The notes beneath the pieces were generated by a model, which searched no databases, was not told the DNA's origin, and saw only the letters and a list, made by a program, of their open reading frames with translations. Shown here piece by piece: positions 7,228-15,193 of a stretch of DNA of 15,380 nt; the stretch's first letter is position 1, and each line of letters opens with the position of its first letter. Where the stretch lies: assembly GCA_027717875.1 (NCBI GenBank), contig JALLOL010000032.1, positions 1 through 15,380 on the forward strand, given 5' to 3'. The position numbers and the translations under genes were made by a program. Origin of the DNA: Acidobacteria bacterium AH-259-L09. GTDB lineage: Bacteria; Acidobacteriota; UBA6911; RPQK01.

Positions 7228-10200
7228 CTATTGCACCGCACGGAGTCTGCGGCGTTTGACGGCAGATCTCACTTCCTCAACAGGATCTTGACTGAGGGCC
7301 TCTATTTGCTTTTCAAGCAGGGGATCCCTTAACTGACCCAGGGCTTCGATGGCAGCAACCCTCACCTGGCTAGAAGGATCGGACAAGGCATTGGCGATTT
7401 CGCCCGTAAATTTAGTAAGATCCAGTACAGATAAAAACTGAAGGGCCTCTTTGCGAGCTTCGGGATGACGGCCGCGTTGGACCGTGCCCAACAATTCTAC
7501 AAACAGCCCCTCTTTTCGCAAGTGCTCCAAAAGGGTGGAACGCTCCTTCGCCTCAAGGTTCGGCATGGCTGCCGCTACCTCTTGGGCAAGGCCCGTTACC
7601 CCGAGGCGCAAGAGGGATACCAGACTGATTATTCTGACTCCCAAATTCACATCCTGGCTTAAACGCTCGAGGATTTCTGTTGGCCGTTCGTTGCCAGCGA
7701 GCCTCTTTTTTCCCAGCAGAGTCGCCATCTCGCCTCGGATTTGGGAGGAAGGGTCTTGCAGGTGTTGGGCGAAGATCTCCAATACCTCACCGTCCAACTG
7801 TTTTCCTAATCCCTGAATGGCTGCCAGGCGGACGGTCTCCTGCGAATCGCCCAGGCAGGGAATCCATTCCTGTTTTGCCAACGTTCCCGATTGGGCCGCG
7901 GCCTGGGCGCTCGCCCCTCGCACCTCGGGATCACTATGTTTCATGAATTGCACGAGGAGAGGTGATATCTGGGAATGGCTGATCTTTCCCAACGTTTCAA
8001 TCAGACCCAGGATACGGGATCGTTTCTCCGCCCCCAACAACTGATCCGCCAAGACGTGCCAATCATGATAGTAAAGACGGGCAAGCAGATCCTCAACGGG
8101 CCTGCGGATCTCTCCTTGGGAGCTATCCAGCAACGGGATCAACTGCTCCCGCGCCCCTTCCAGTTCTTTGGGGCTTAATCGGTTTAGCGTGGGTATAACT
8201 TGAGAGCGAACTATATCGGAGGGATCCTGCGCGGCCTGAGTAATTCTCGCAACTAACGGTTCCCCCTCCAGAAGCCCGTCCAGGGCAGCTAAGGCAGCAG
8301 CCCGGACCTGGGGGCTGGGATCGGTGGCAAAAGCGGAATCGAGGGCAGGAAGAGCGGCTTTTTCCGTCAACGCGCTTAAGGCCTCTATGGCATGCACACG
8401 GTCGCGCGTCTCACGGCTCGATTGCAAAAGGCGAGTGTAATGCTCAACGCTCTTTTCAACCTCATCACGCCAAAAGAGTTGTGGGTCCAGAGAAAGAAAA
8501 GCAAAAAAATGATCCTGCACCGCGTTGGAGAGCCGCTTCAAAAATCCTTGCATGGCAGCACGTAGCGGGGCATCTTGGCTGGCCTTCAGAATCTTCGGAA
8601 AGTAAGATTCGTCTTCCAAGAGGGCAAGCGCAACCAATCCCGCCGCCTGATTCTTTACACCCGTTCTCTTGTTAAACCATTCCTTTACCGCTGCGGTGGC
8701 CTTGAGCTTTAGGTTTCTATTTTCTAGGTCCTGCTCTCTCGTTTCTAGTCCCTGATCTGCCATCAAAGACCCCACTGCCAGTGCCACACGTTGACAGACA
8801 AGAGTATCCGGTTCAGTTTCCAGCATCGGCAGCAAATATTCCATGATTGCAGCATTCCCACTCTTGCCCAGTGCATCAACCACTGCCGCTCGAACGCTTT
8901 GGTTCGGATCAGAAAGCCAGTCCACCAAGACCGGAGCCACCTCCTTCCTCCTGAAACGTCCGAGGGCGCCGGCAGCCGAAGCACGGACCATCGGTTCGGG
9001 ATCCTTCAAAAAAATGGTCAGAAGTCCAATCGCCTTTTGATCCCCGATCAATCCCAATGTGAAGGCGATCCCAGCCCGGGCCTTCGGGTGTGAGAGCCCC
9101 ATCACAAGATCGGTCAATTGGTGAAACTCTTGTGTTGGCATGGCGGCCAAGGCGGAGACGATATCGTCTCGATAACCTTCATCGGCGCGTTCAAAGGCAT
9201 GTGCTAAAGGGCCGATGGCCTGTGGATCCTTCAGCTGACCGAGGCTCTTCACGGCAGCGGCTCGCACCTCCCGATCGGGGTCTTGAAGCGCCACTATTAG
9301 TGCCTGAACCCCTTCCTTGTTGGAATAATGTTGTAGCACCAGGGCCGCTTCCTTGCGAACTTCCGGAGCGGCATCAGAAAAAGAGGAGAGCAGGACCGAA
9401 AAGAGGCTTTCGGTGTGCATTTTCGCCAGGACCCTTATCGCTTGGACGCGGATTTTGAGATTTGCGTCTTGGAGGAGAGCACTCACCGTATCGGCTAGCG
9501 GATCCAACAGCGAACGGGGTGAATCTTGCAAGGCCATCAACAAGCGTTCCCGGACTGTCTCCTCTTCTTCACTGAGGGCATGGCTCAGGAGCGGCACCGA
9601 CCGAGCATCCGCTAGTTTTATGAGGGCCACCAGGGCCTCCAAGCGCGCCGCCCACTCGCTATCTTTTTGGGCGAGTTCCGTCAGGGTATCAAAGCTGCGT
9701 GGGCTTGCCCCTTCTGACAAGATGCGACAGAGGCGGGTGCGTACCGATAATTTGGGGTGTGTAAGAGAACGGGCCAATGTTTCCACAACACCAGTTTTGG
9801 CGATGCACGTAAGCAGCTCAAAGGCAGGCTGAGACTTTTCTCCCGCCAAGTCCTCAATCCAGACCGCCACCATCCCCATCCGCTCCAGGGCGCTCGCCGC
9901 CTCGACCGCCGCCGCCTTCGATTCTCCTCGCAGCGCCTCAATAAAAAAAGGGGTCGCCCTTTCTCCCATCCTTTCCAAGGCCAGCGTCGCACTCCGCCGG
10001 GCATCGTAATCGAGATCGGCCAGTCCCTCTCTTAAAGCAGTCAAAGCCCGATCATCAGCAATATTCCCCAGGGCCTGAGCGGCTGCGTCCCTCACCAGCG
10101 GAACTGGATCTTCCAGCAACATCCGGCTGAGGGGAGATACTCCCTCGTGCGTACCTAACCGCCCCAGAGCCAGGGCCGCTTCTGCGCGTACCTTGGGTGA

Positions 10201-10929
10201 GTGATCGCTCAAGGTGTTCAGTAATGTGAGAGTGGCCCGCTGCGTCTTCAACCCCCCTAAAATTCTGGCCGCCCAGAAGCGTTGGGCTTCCCGTTTGGAA
10301 GTGGAGAGGACCTTCATGAGAGGTTGCAAAACCAGCTCTCCAAACTGTGCGAGCACATCGGCCACCGGTTGGCCCGTAGCGGAACCGGGGAGACCTAAGA
10401 CTTCGATAAGAGGGGTAATAGCCCGTTCGTCGCGGATTTCGCCCAAGGCTTGGGTTGCGACACTTTTTACCTCGCGATCCTCACTAGCATCTCGTAACAG
10501 CGTAATTAGTGGCAGCACGGCGCGGACGTGGCCTATTTGTCCCAGTTTTTCCGCGGCACCAGCTCGCTCAAGCCAGCTTTTGGCTTCCTTAAGGGTTTTG
10601 AGATGACGTTCAACGAGCCCCAGATGATCGTAGATTCCAGCAAGCTTTTGCCGCACAGGAGCGGTTAGCTCTTGGGATCTAAATTGATCCAAGACACTTT
10701 CAACGTGGGGAAGCGAAAACGATTTTTTGAGTTCCAAGGCGAGGGGGAGCAATTCTTCCACTCTTAGGTCGTTCACCCGCCCAATAAGAGAGAGACAATG
10801 CTCCCGCTTTTTACGCCAGCGGCGCTTTTTGAGAGACCGAACCGTTTCACGAATCAGAACGAGAAAGATTAAGGCGCCGATCGCCCCACCCAAAAAGGGA
10901 ATAATCTGACGAAGGAGTTCTGCCACCAT
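7228..10929 (-). CDS. Large membrane-anchored HEAT-repeat protein
   Basis: The product is 1233 residues. Residues about 8-28 form a single hydrophobic helix followed by a strongly basic stretch (KKRRWRKKRE), so the repeat domain is predicted to be on the cytoplasmic side. Nearly all the rest is a long run of HEAT/PBS-lyase-type repeats of about 31 residues (pattern: DPxxxVRxxAAxALGxLGDxxAxxPLxxxL). Such solenoids bind proteins and have no catalytic motif. Residues about 722-743 break the pattern with a polar, low-complexity insert (QGLETREQDLENRNLKL) encoded by quasi-repeat DNA. AGGAGG lies 15 bases before the ATG, unusually far, with no better in-frame start. The gene sits between a response regulator (21-base gap) and the GT2 synthase (51-base gap), so it may be a scaffold or regulator linking signalling to the synthase complex (inference). 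Confidence 0.88.
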   Translation of the reverse strand: MVAELLRQIIPFLGGAIGALIFLVLIRETVRSLKKRRWRKKREHCLSLIGRVNDLRVEELLPLALELKKSFSLPHVESVLDQFRSQELTAPVRQKLAGIYDHLGLVERHLKTLKEAKSWLERAGAAEKLGQIGHVRAVLPLITLLRDASEDREVKSVATQALGEIRDERAITPLIEVLGLPGSATGQPVADVLAQFGELVLQPLMKVLSTSKREAQRFWAARILGGLKTQRATLTLLNTLSDHSPKVRAEAALALGRLGTHEGVSPLSRMLLEDPVPLVRDAAAQALGNIADDRALTALREGLADLDYDARRSATLALERMGERATPFFIEALRGESKAAAVEAASALERMGMVAVWIEDLAGEKSQPAFELLTCIAKTGVVETLARSLTHPKLSVRTRLCRILSEGASPRSFDTLTELAQKDSEWAARLEALVALIKLADARSVPLLSHALSEEEETVRERLLMALQDSPRSLLDPLADTVSALLQDANLKIRVQAIRVLAKMHTESLFSVLLSSFSDAAPEVRKEAALVLQHYSNKEGVQALIVALQDPDREVRAAAVKSLGQLKDPQAIGPLAHAFERADEGYRDDIVSALAAMPTQEFHQLTDLVMGLSHPKARAGIAFTLGLIGDQKAIGLLTIFLKDPEPMVRASAAGALGRFRRKEVAPVLVDWLSDPNQSVRAAVVDALGKSGNAAIMEYLLPMLETEPDTLVCQRVALAVGSLMADQGLETREQDLENRNLKLKATAAVKEWFNKRTGVKNQAAGLVALALLEDESYFPKILKASQDAPLRAAMQGFLKRLSNAVQDHFFAFLSLDPQLFWRDEVEKSVEHYTRLLQSSRETRDRVHAIEALSALTEKAALPALDSAFATDPSPQVRAAALAALDGLLEGEPLVARITQAAQDPSDIVRSQVIPTLNRLSPKELEGAREQLIPLLDSSQGEIRRPVEDLLARLYYHDWHVLADQLLGAEKRSRILGLIETLGKISHSQISPLLVQFMKHSDPEVRGASAQAAAQSGTLAKQEWIPCLGDSQETVRLAAIQGLGKQLDGEVLEIFAQHLQDPSSQIRGEMATLLGKKRLAGNERPTEILERLSQDVNLGVRIISLVSLLRLGVTGLAQEVAAAMPNLEAKERSTLLEHLRKEGLFVELLGTVQRGRHPEARKEALQFLSVLDLTKFTGEIANALSDPSSQVRVAAIEALGQLRDPLLEKQIEALSQDPVEEVRSAVKRRRLRAVQ
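8711..8754. repeat. Quasi-repeat insert within the HEAT-repeat gene
   Basis: Two imperfect 12-mers on the + strand, ttctaggtcctg (8722-8733) and ttctagtccctg (8743-8754), are separated by ctctctcgt and flanked by ttaggtttctat. The block is in frame and encodes part of the polar insert that interrupts the HEAT pattern. It shares tctctcgt and aggtcc with the block at 5662-5698. Confidence 0.65.
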
Positions 10930-10944
10930 CTTATGCTGTCTCAG

Positions 10945-10950
10945 CCTCCT
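10945..10950 (-). promoter_or_regulatory. Strong but distant Shine-Dalgarno sequence for the HEAT-repeat gene
   Basis: AGGAGG on the minus strand lies just downstream of the response regulator TAA. It is 15 bases from the ATG at 10929, longer than the usual 5-9. The in-frame CTG directly after it is too close to be the start. The spacing may reduce expression of the large protein relative to the response regulator. Confidence 0.5.
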
Positions 10951-11334
10951 TTAGGCAGGTCTGCTACCCCCTTGCAGATGGTCTCGGATTTTCTGCATCA
11001 GCTCCTCCATCTCGCATGGCTTGGTCACGTAACCATCCGCCCCGGTTTCTTTTGCCCAAAATTCGTCACTCTCCTGGCACTTTGCGGTTAAAATCATCAC
11101 TGGTATAGCCTGGGTCTCAGGGTTGCGCTTCAATTCACGGCAGACCTGATAGCCATTGATCTTAGGCATCATGATATCCAGCAAGATAAGGTCCGGTTTC
11201 TCTTCTTGGATCTTCAGCAGGGCCTCTTCACCATCCACTGCCGTGGCCACAGCAAAACCCTCAAATTCCAGGCGTGATCTGAGGGTGAAGAGAAAGTCCG
11301 GCTCATCCTCAGCGATAAATATCTTCGTTCTCAT
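10951..11334 (-). CDS. Stand-alone response regulator (single REC domain)
   Basis: The product is 127 residues, one receiver domain and no output domain. The acidic pocket (Glu9, Asp10), phospho-acceptor Asp53 (LLDIMMPKINGY), Thr83 and Lys105 (TKP) are all present, so it should be phosphorylatable. It probably acts by protein-protein contact in the CheY/DivK/Spo0F manner. Its start overlaps the end of the histidine kinase gene by 26 bases; GGAGGAAG about 3-6 bases upstream and the need for the KIFIAEDE strand fix the ATG. The kinase encoded upstream is the obvious phosphodonor. The HEAT-repeat protein encoded next is a plausible partner (inference). Confidence 0.93.
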   Translation of the reverse strand: MRTKIFIAEDEPDFLFTLRSRLEFEGFAVATAVDGEEALLKIQEEKPDLILLDIMMPKINGYQVCRELKRNPETQAIPVMILTAKCQESDEFWAKETGADGYVTKPCEMEELMQKIRDHLQGGSRPA

Positions 11335-13252
11335 GAACTTCCTCCGTGAACAGGTTTTCTACTGCCGCGATTAAGCCTTCGGCGTCCCTGGCATCCTCCG
11401 GATAAGAGATCATGCTAATGAAGAAAGCACAGTCTTTCTGGTACGTTTTGATCATCTCCAGCATTCGCTCTTTGAAGCAATAGGCATCTTCTTTTGGGGT
11501 ATCAGCAAGTAAGACGATCATCTTGCCATGGTTATATTCAGTCAACACGTCACTCCGCCTTCGGAATTCCTGTTTTATCTTTTCCTTCACCGCTTTAAGG
11601 ATCCGTTCACTCTCGTCTGGGCCGTACTTCTCTTTTATTTTTTCAAAATCAGCGGCCCTCAAGATGAAAACAACCAAAGACAGGGGGCTATCGCGTTGCT
11701 GGGACTCTTCAAACTTCGTTTGAATGGTTTCACGCAAGATTTGCTCTGTACTGTACTTGGGAAGAGTGAAGGTGAAGGTGGTGCCTTTGCCCAATTCGCT
11801 TTCCACCCCTATCTCCCCCTTATGAAGTTCCACCAGCTCTTTGGCAATCGCCAGACCTAAACCGGTTCCCTTCTCTCCACCACCATCCGAGCGGTCAAGC
11901 TGCTGGAATCGATCAAAGATAACCGCCATCTTTTCCTCAGCAATACCTCTACCCGTATCGGCAACGCTAATTTCGATATCACCTTGGCCGTTTTTGAGCG
12001 CTATCGAAACCGTGCCCCGGGAGCCCGTGAACTTGAGAGCATTTCCTACAAGATTGTTAAGGACTTGAACCACTTTATTTGGATCACAGAAAACTTCCTT
12101 TACTTCCTTTATGTCTTGATCCTGTGAACTAATGAGAGAGATTTCCTTCTCAGTCGCACTGGGCTGTAAAGATTCAATGACCGAGCGAATGAGTTCAGAG
12201 ATGTCAACCAGCGATTTCTCCAGAGAGATCCTGCCGGCTTCTATCGAAGATATATCCAGCAAGTTGCCAATGATGTTGGCCAGTCGCTTGGCATTGGTTT
12301 CGGCGATAAGGAGGACCTTTCTCAATTTAGGGCTGACACTGCCCCAAACACCTGCCGCCACATTGTCTAGCACATTGGAAATGGTGGCCAATGGGGTACG
12401 GAGTTCATGGGAAACGTTGGCAATGAAGTCATCTTTAATTTGATTCGCCCTGCGGAGATCCTCGTTCATCTGCCTGGTTTCAGCCAAAAGACTGTTCCGC
12501 TCGCTGATGTCTCGAAGTGATGCGAGGTATGCGGTGTCTCCCTCCCAATTCATTTCTACAACCCGCATTTCTACTACGGCTCTTTCCGCTTTTCGAATAA
12601 CGTCAAGCTCCGTTGTTTCACCTGCCACAACCGGAAAGCCGAACATTTCACCCTGTAGGTCTTCGGCCTTGCGTTCAAAAATAGATTCCGCAGCCGGGTT
12701 GACAAAACGCACAAACCCGTTCTTGTCCACAATGATGATACCGTCAGCCTGCTTCCTTATTATCTCGAGGAGATACGTTTCCCTGGCCCTCAACTCCTCT
12801 TCATATTGTTTCGATTTCATCACCAACCGCTGCAGCTCGGTGGCGTAGCGGATGGCCCGCGCTAGCACCTGGCCATTGACCTGCCTCTTGTCGAGGTAGT
12901 CCTGGGCGCCAGCCCGTAGCGCTTTCACGCCAAGCGCTTCATCGCCAGCTCCGGTCAGCACGACATATGGAACGTCGGGCGCTTGTGCGCGTGCCTTCAC
13001 AACCGTGTCCAGCCCCTTGCTGTCTGGCAATGACAGATCCAAGAGGACGACCTCAATCCCCCCACCAGCCAGGCGCGTTAAACCGCTCGAGAGTTGGCCG
13101 GCGAATTCCAACTTGAAGGATACTCCCTGTGCCGTGCCCAACGTCTTCTCGATCAACTTGACATCATCCTCGTTGTCCTCGATGAGAAGGACGTGCATCG
13201 GGTCACTGCCCAGCATCAGAAATCCCCCTTCGGGCCCTCTCAGTTCCCCCAT
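11309..13252 (-). CDS. Hybrid histidine kinase: REC-PAS-HisKA-HATPase-degenerate GGDEF
   Basis: The product is 647 residues with no membrane segment, so it is soluble. Residues about 19-135 are a receiver domain (Glu25/Asp26, phospho-acceptor Asp72, Thr100, Lys122), about 143-160 a linker coiled coil, and about 158-250 a PAS domain ending in LRDISER. HisKA follows, with His282 in SHELRTP. The ATPase domain has the N-box around Asn400-Asn404, G1 DTGRGI at 432-437, an F-box FDRFQQ and G2 GTGLGLA at 462-468. Residues about 520-640 match the GGDEF fold in order (a FEKIKEKYG helix, a hairpin, SYPEDARDAEGLI), but the active loop reads NHGKM in place of GGDEF, so cyclase activity is unlikely. Starts at 13252, 13216 and 13198 are possible. 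The first has AAGGA 8 bases upstream and the second has GGGGGA about 6 bases upstream. An N-terminal REC on a soluble kinase next to kaiBC suggests it reads KaiB/KaiC state (inference). Confidence 0.9.
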   Translation of the reverse strand: MGELRGPEGGFLMLGSDPMHVLLIEDNEDDVKLIEKTLGTAQGVSFKLEFAGQLSSGLTRLAGGGIEVVLLDLSLPDSKGLDTVVKARAQAPDVPYVVLTGAGDEALGVKALRAGAQDYLDKRQVNGQVLARAIRYATELQRLVMKSKQYEEELRARETYLLEIIRKQADGIIIVDKNGFVRFVNPAAESIFERKAEDLQGEMFGFPVVAGETTELDVIRKAERAVVEMRVVEMNWEGDTAYLASLRDISERNSLLAETRQMNEDLRRANQIKDDFIANVSHELRTPLATISNVLDNVAAGVWGSVSPKLRKVLLIAETNAKRLANIIGNLLDISSIEAGRISLEKSLVDISELIRSVIESLQPSATEKEISLISSQDQDIKEVKEVFCDPNKVVQVLNNLVGNALKFTGSRGTVSIALKNGQGDIEISVADTGRGIAEEKMAVIFDRFQQLDRSDGGGEKGTGLGLAIAKELVELHKGEIGVESELGKGTTFTFTLPKYSTEQILRETIQTKFEESQQRDSPLSLVVFILRAADFEKIKEKYGPDESERILKAVKEKIKQEFRRRSDVLTEYNHGKMIVLLADTPKEDAYCFKERMLEMIKTYQKDCAFFISMISYPEDARDAEGLIAAVENLFTEEVHENEDIYR

Positions 13253-13343
13253 CTTAACGTTCCTTATCGACGACCTTCTTCATGCCAACTTCCCTGTGTT
13301 ATCGACGCTAATCAGGCCCACACCGTAACCGTATATCCCTTTT
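13253..13343 (-). promoter_or_regulatory. 91-bp spacer upstream of the kinase with a 9-bp direct repeat
   Basis: This is the largest gap in the window. CGTCGATAA occurs twice on the minus strand, at 13299-13307 and 13264-13272, offset by 35 bases. A nine-codon frame (MKKVVDKER) runs from 13283 to 13254 and ends one base before the kinase ATG, with GGGAAG upstream of it. I see no convincing -35/-10 pair and no hairpin plus T-run. It may hold an operator or an internal promoter, or be a decayed gene end. Confidence 0.3.
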
Positions 13344-14876
13344 TCACCCAACTTTCTCTTCCTCCTGGAACAGGGCTTCGATGCGTTCCATTTCCGTGTG
13401 GGGAGCATGTGTGGGGTGGCCGGACAGGATACCACTGACACCGCGGAAGGGCTCGCCGATGTGCATTCCATCGCCGTCAATGATGTACTCTCGGATATCC
13501 TTGTCGTGGGCAGACCCACGCATCTTAAGGATGGTTATTCCCCGACGCATTTCTCCCCACAACTCCACATAGCGAAGCAGAATGATGGAGTCGGTGATGG
13601 TGGAGATATGGGTTTCCGTGACCGAGGTGCCCCCCAACAGAGCGGGCGTGGTGGCGGTGAAAAGTCCAGCTATCTCCCCATCTTTGATCAACGAGGTCAG
13701 GGCGATGACAAATTCACGGAAAGCTTTGATTGTCGAGACACGCTCCAAGGCGGACAGACTGTCCACCGCAACCCGATCTGGTCTAAATTCTTCAATCACT
13801 CTTTTCATCGAAATCAGATGATCCTCCAGTCCGGCCATTTCCGGGTAGTTGCAGACCACCTTGAGCTTGCCCTGCTTTTCCATCTCATCAAAATCAATTC
13901 CCCAACCCCTGGCGTTGCGGTTGAGCTGCTCGCGGCTTTCCTCAAAAGCGAACACCAGGCACCGTTCGCCACTGGCGGCTCCCGCGGCGACAAACTCGGT
14001 CACCATAAGGGTCTTGCCGTTTCCAGTAGCACCGGATATCAGGGTGATGGAATCGCGGAAGAACCCACCCCCGCACATCCGGTCCAGCTCCGCATTCCCT
14101 GCCTTAATGCGGACATTGGACGATTCCTGTTTCAATTCCATGGCTGAAAGGGGAATCACAGTAACCCCTGTCTCTGGACTGATGGTAAAAGGGAATTCTC
14201 CCTTCTGGTGGGAGGTTCCCCGGAACTTGAGAATCTCGAGGGTGCGGCGCCGCTTCTCCTGCTCCAGCACGTTGCGGAAGATGATCACGTTGTCAGCCAC
14301 AAACTCTTCCACACCGTAGCGGGCAATCTCACCATATTCGTGGATCCGCTCGGCTGTGAGGATGGCCGTTATCTCCAGATCCTTGAGTGCCAGGGCAACC
14401 CGAAAGAGCTCGCTGCGGACGATGCTGGACTCCTGGAACTGGGTAAAAACGGAACTGATGGAATCAAGCGTCATGCGCTTGGCAGCAACCTTCTTAGCCG
14501 CGTTCTCGATACGGGCAAGCAACGCGCCGAAGTCGTACTCTCCGGATACGATAGTCTCTCGACCCGGCTGAGGAGAGGCATCCACAAAGGCCCACTTGCC
14601 CTCGTCCTCCCATTGGGAAATGTCCCAGCCAAGGCTCCTCATATTTTTACGGATGTCTTTGGGGTGCTCCTCAAAGGTCACAAAAACACCATTCTCCCCT
14701 GCTTTCATAATTCCCTCGGCTAGGAATTGGACAGCAAAAACCGTTTTGCCGCTGCCTGCTGTTCCCGCAAGCAACGTCGTGCGGGACTTCGGTAGACCGC
14801 CGTTCGCTACCTGATCAAAGCCGAGAATTCCGATTTCCAGTTTTTCGACGAGCGATTCTTTGTTCTCTGCACTCAT
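13344..14876 (-). CDS. kaiC: Circadian-clock ATPase KaiC, two-domain
   Basis: The product is 510 residues, close to the 519 of Synechococcus elongatus KaiC, with duplicated RecA-like domains CI and CII. CI has Walker A GTAGSGKT at 38-45 and catalytic Glu69-Glu70. CII has Walker A GATGNGKT at 282-289 and Glu312-Glu313 in FAFEES. The phosphorylation region [12 protein letters not shown] is conserved: Thr420, Ser425 and Thr426 correspond to Thr426, Ser431 and Thr432 of the cyanobacterial protein. KMRGSAHDK and a C-terminal tail of similar length to the A-loop region are also kept. KaiC is an ATPase, autokinase and phosphatase whose phosphorylation state acts as a timer and recruits KaiB. The ATG overlaps the kaiB TGA (ATGA), with GGAGAGGG upstream. 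No KaiA gene is visible, so an hourglass or metabolic sensor role may be more likely than a self-sustained oscillator (inference). Confidence 0.96.
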   Translation of the reverse strand: MSAENKESLVEKLEIGILGFDQVANGGLPKSRTTLLAGTAGSGKTVFAVQFLAEGIMKAGENGVFVTFEEHPKDIRKNMRSLGWDISQWEDEGKWAFVDASPQPGRETIVSGEYDFGALLARIENAAKKVAAKRMTLDSISSVFTQFQESSIVRSELFRVALALKDLEITAILTAERIHEYGEIARYGVEEFVADNVIIFRNVLEQEKRRRTLEILKFRGTSHQKGEFPFTISPETGVTVIPLSAMELKQESSNVRIKAGNAELDRMCGGGFFRDSITLISGATGNGKTLMVTEFVAAGAASGERCLVFAFEESREQLNRNARGWGIDFDEMEKQGKLKVVCNYPEMAGLEDHLISMKRVIEEFRPDRVAVDSLSALERVSTIKAFREFVIALTSLIKDGEIAGLFTATTPALLGGTSVTETHISTITDSIILLRYVELWGEMRRGITILKMRGSAHDKDIREYIIDGDGMHIGEPFRGVSGILSGHPTHAPHTEMERIEALFQEEEKVG

Positions 14877-15181
14877 TGTCCCTCTCCTTCCAGTTCGTCA
14901 GACCCGCTGTATGGGTGCAGGTCAAGACCCAACAGGACTTTCTCGCCATCGGACAGATCGCCGACGATCTGCCGAATTGGTAGGGGCAATGCCTTAATCA
15001 GGGTCGGCGTGGCCAGGATTTTCTCGTCCTCAGCCAGTTGTGGGTGTTCCAGAACATCGATGACGACCATTTCGTATTGGCCTCCCCATTCCTCCTCACA
15101 GAGCCTCTTTAGGGTGGCGATGGCTCGTTCAGATTTTGAGGTCAACCCGGTGATATACAACTTCAGCAATGATTTACCCAT
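14873..15181 (-). CDS. kaiB: Circadian-clock protein KaiB
   Basis: The product is 102 residues, the same length as S. elongatus KaiB. The thioredoxin-like start [16 protein letters not shown] (6-21), the [21 protein letters not shown] core (about 41-61) with the cis-proline region, and the [15 protein letters not shown] end (72-88) match the family closely. The acidic C-terminal tail is also typical. KaiB binds the CI ring of KaiC after a fold switch and, in cyanobacteria, competes with SasA and recruits CikA. Here the soluble hybrid kinase two genes on is the candidate output partner (inference). AGGAGA lies 8 bases before the ATG, overlapping the stop codon of the preceding frame, and the end overlaps kaiC. 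Confidence 0.96.
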   Translation of the reverse strand: MGKSLLKLYITGLTSKSERAIATLKRLCEEEWGGQYEMVVIDVLEHPQLAEDEKILATPTLIKALPLPIRQIVGDLSDGEKVLLGLDLHPYSGSDELEGEGQ

Positions 15182-15193
15182 TAGTTTTCTCTC

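Noticed and set aside
12783..12824. Separate GAF or second PAS domain between the REC and PAS domains of the kinase
   Set aside because: The interval is short and reads as a charged coiled-coil linker (MKSKQYEEELRARETY), with no room for another domain.
13398..14147. Long plus-strand open frame (249 codons) opposite kaiC
   Set aside because: It is antisense to a highly conserved gene and its translation shows no domain; it is a by-product of kaiC codon use.
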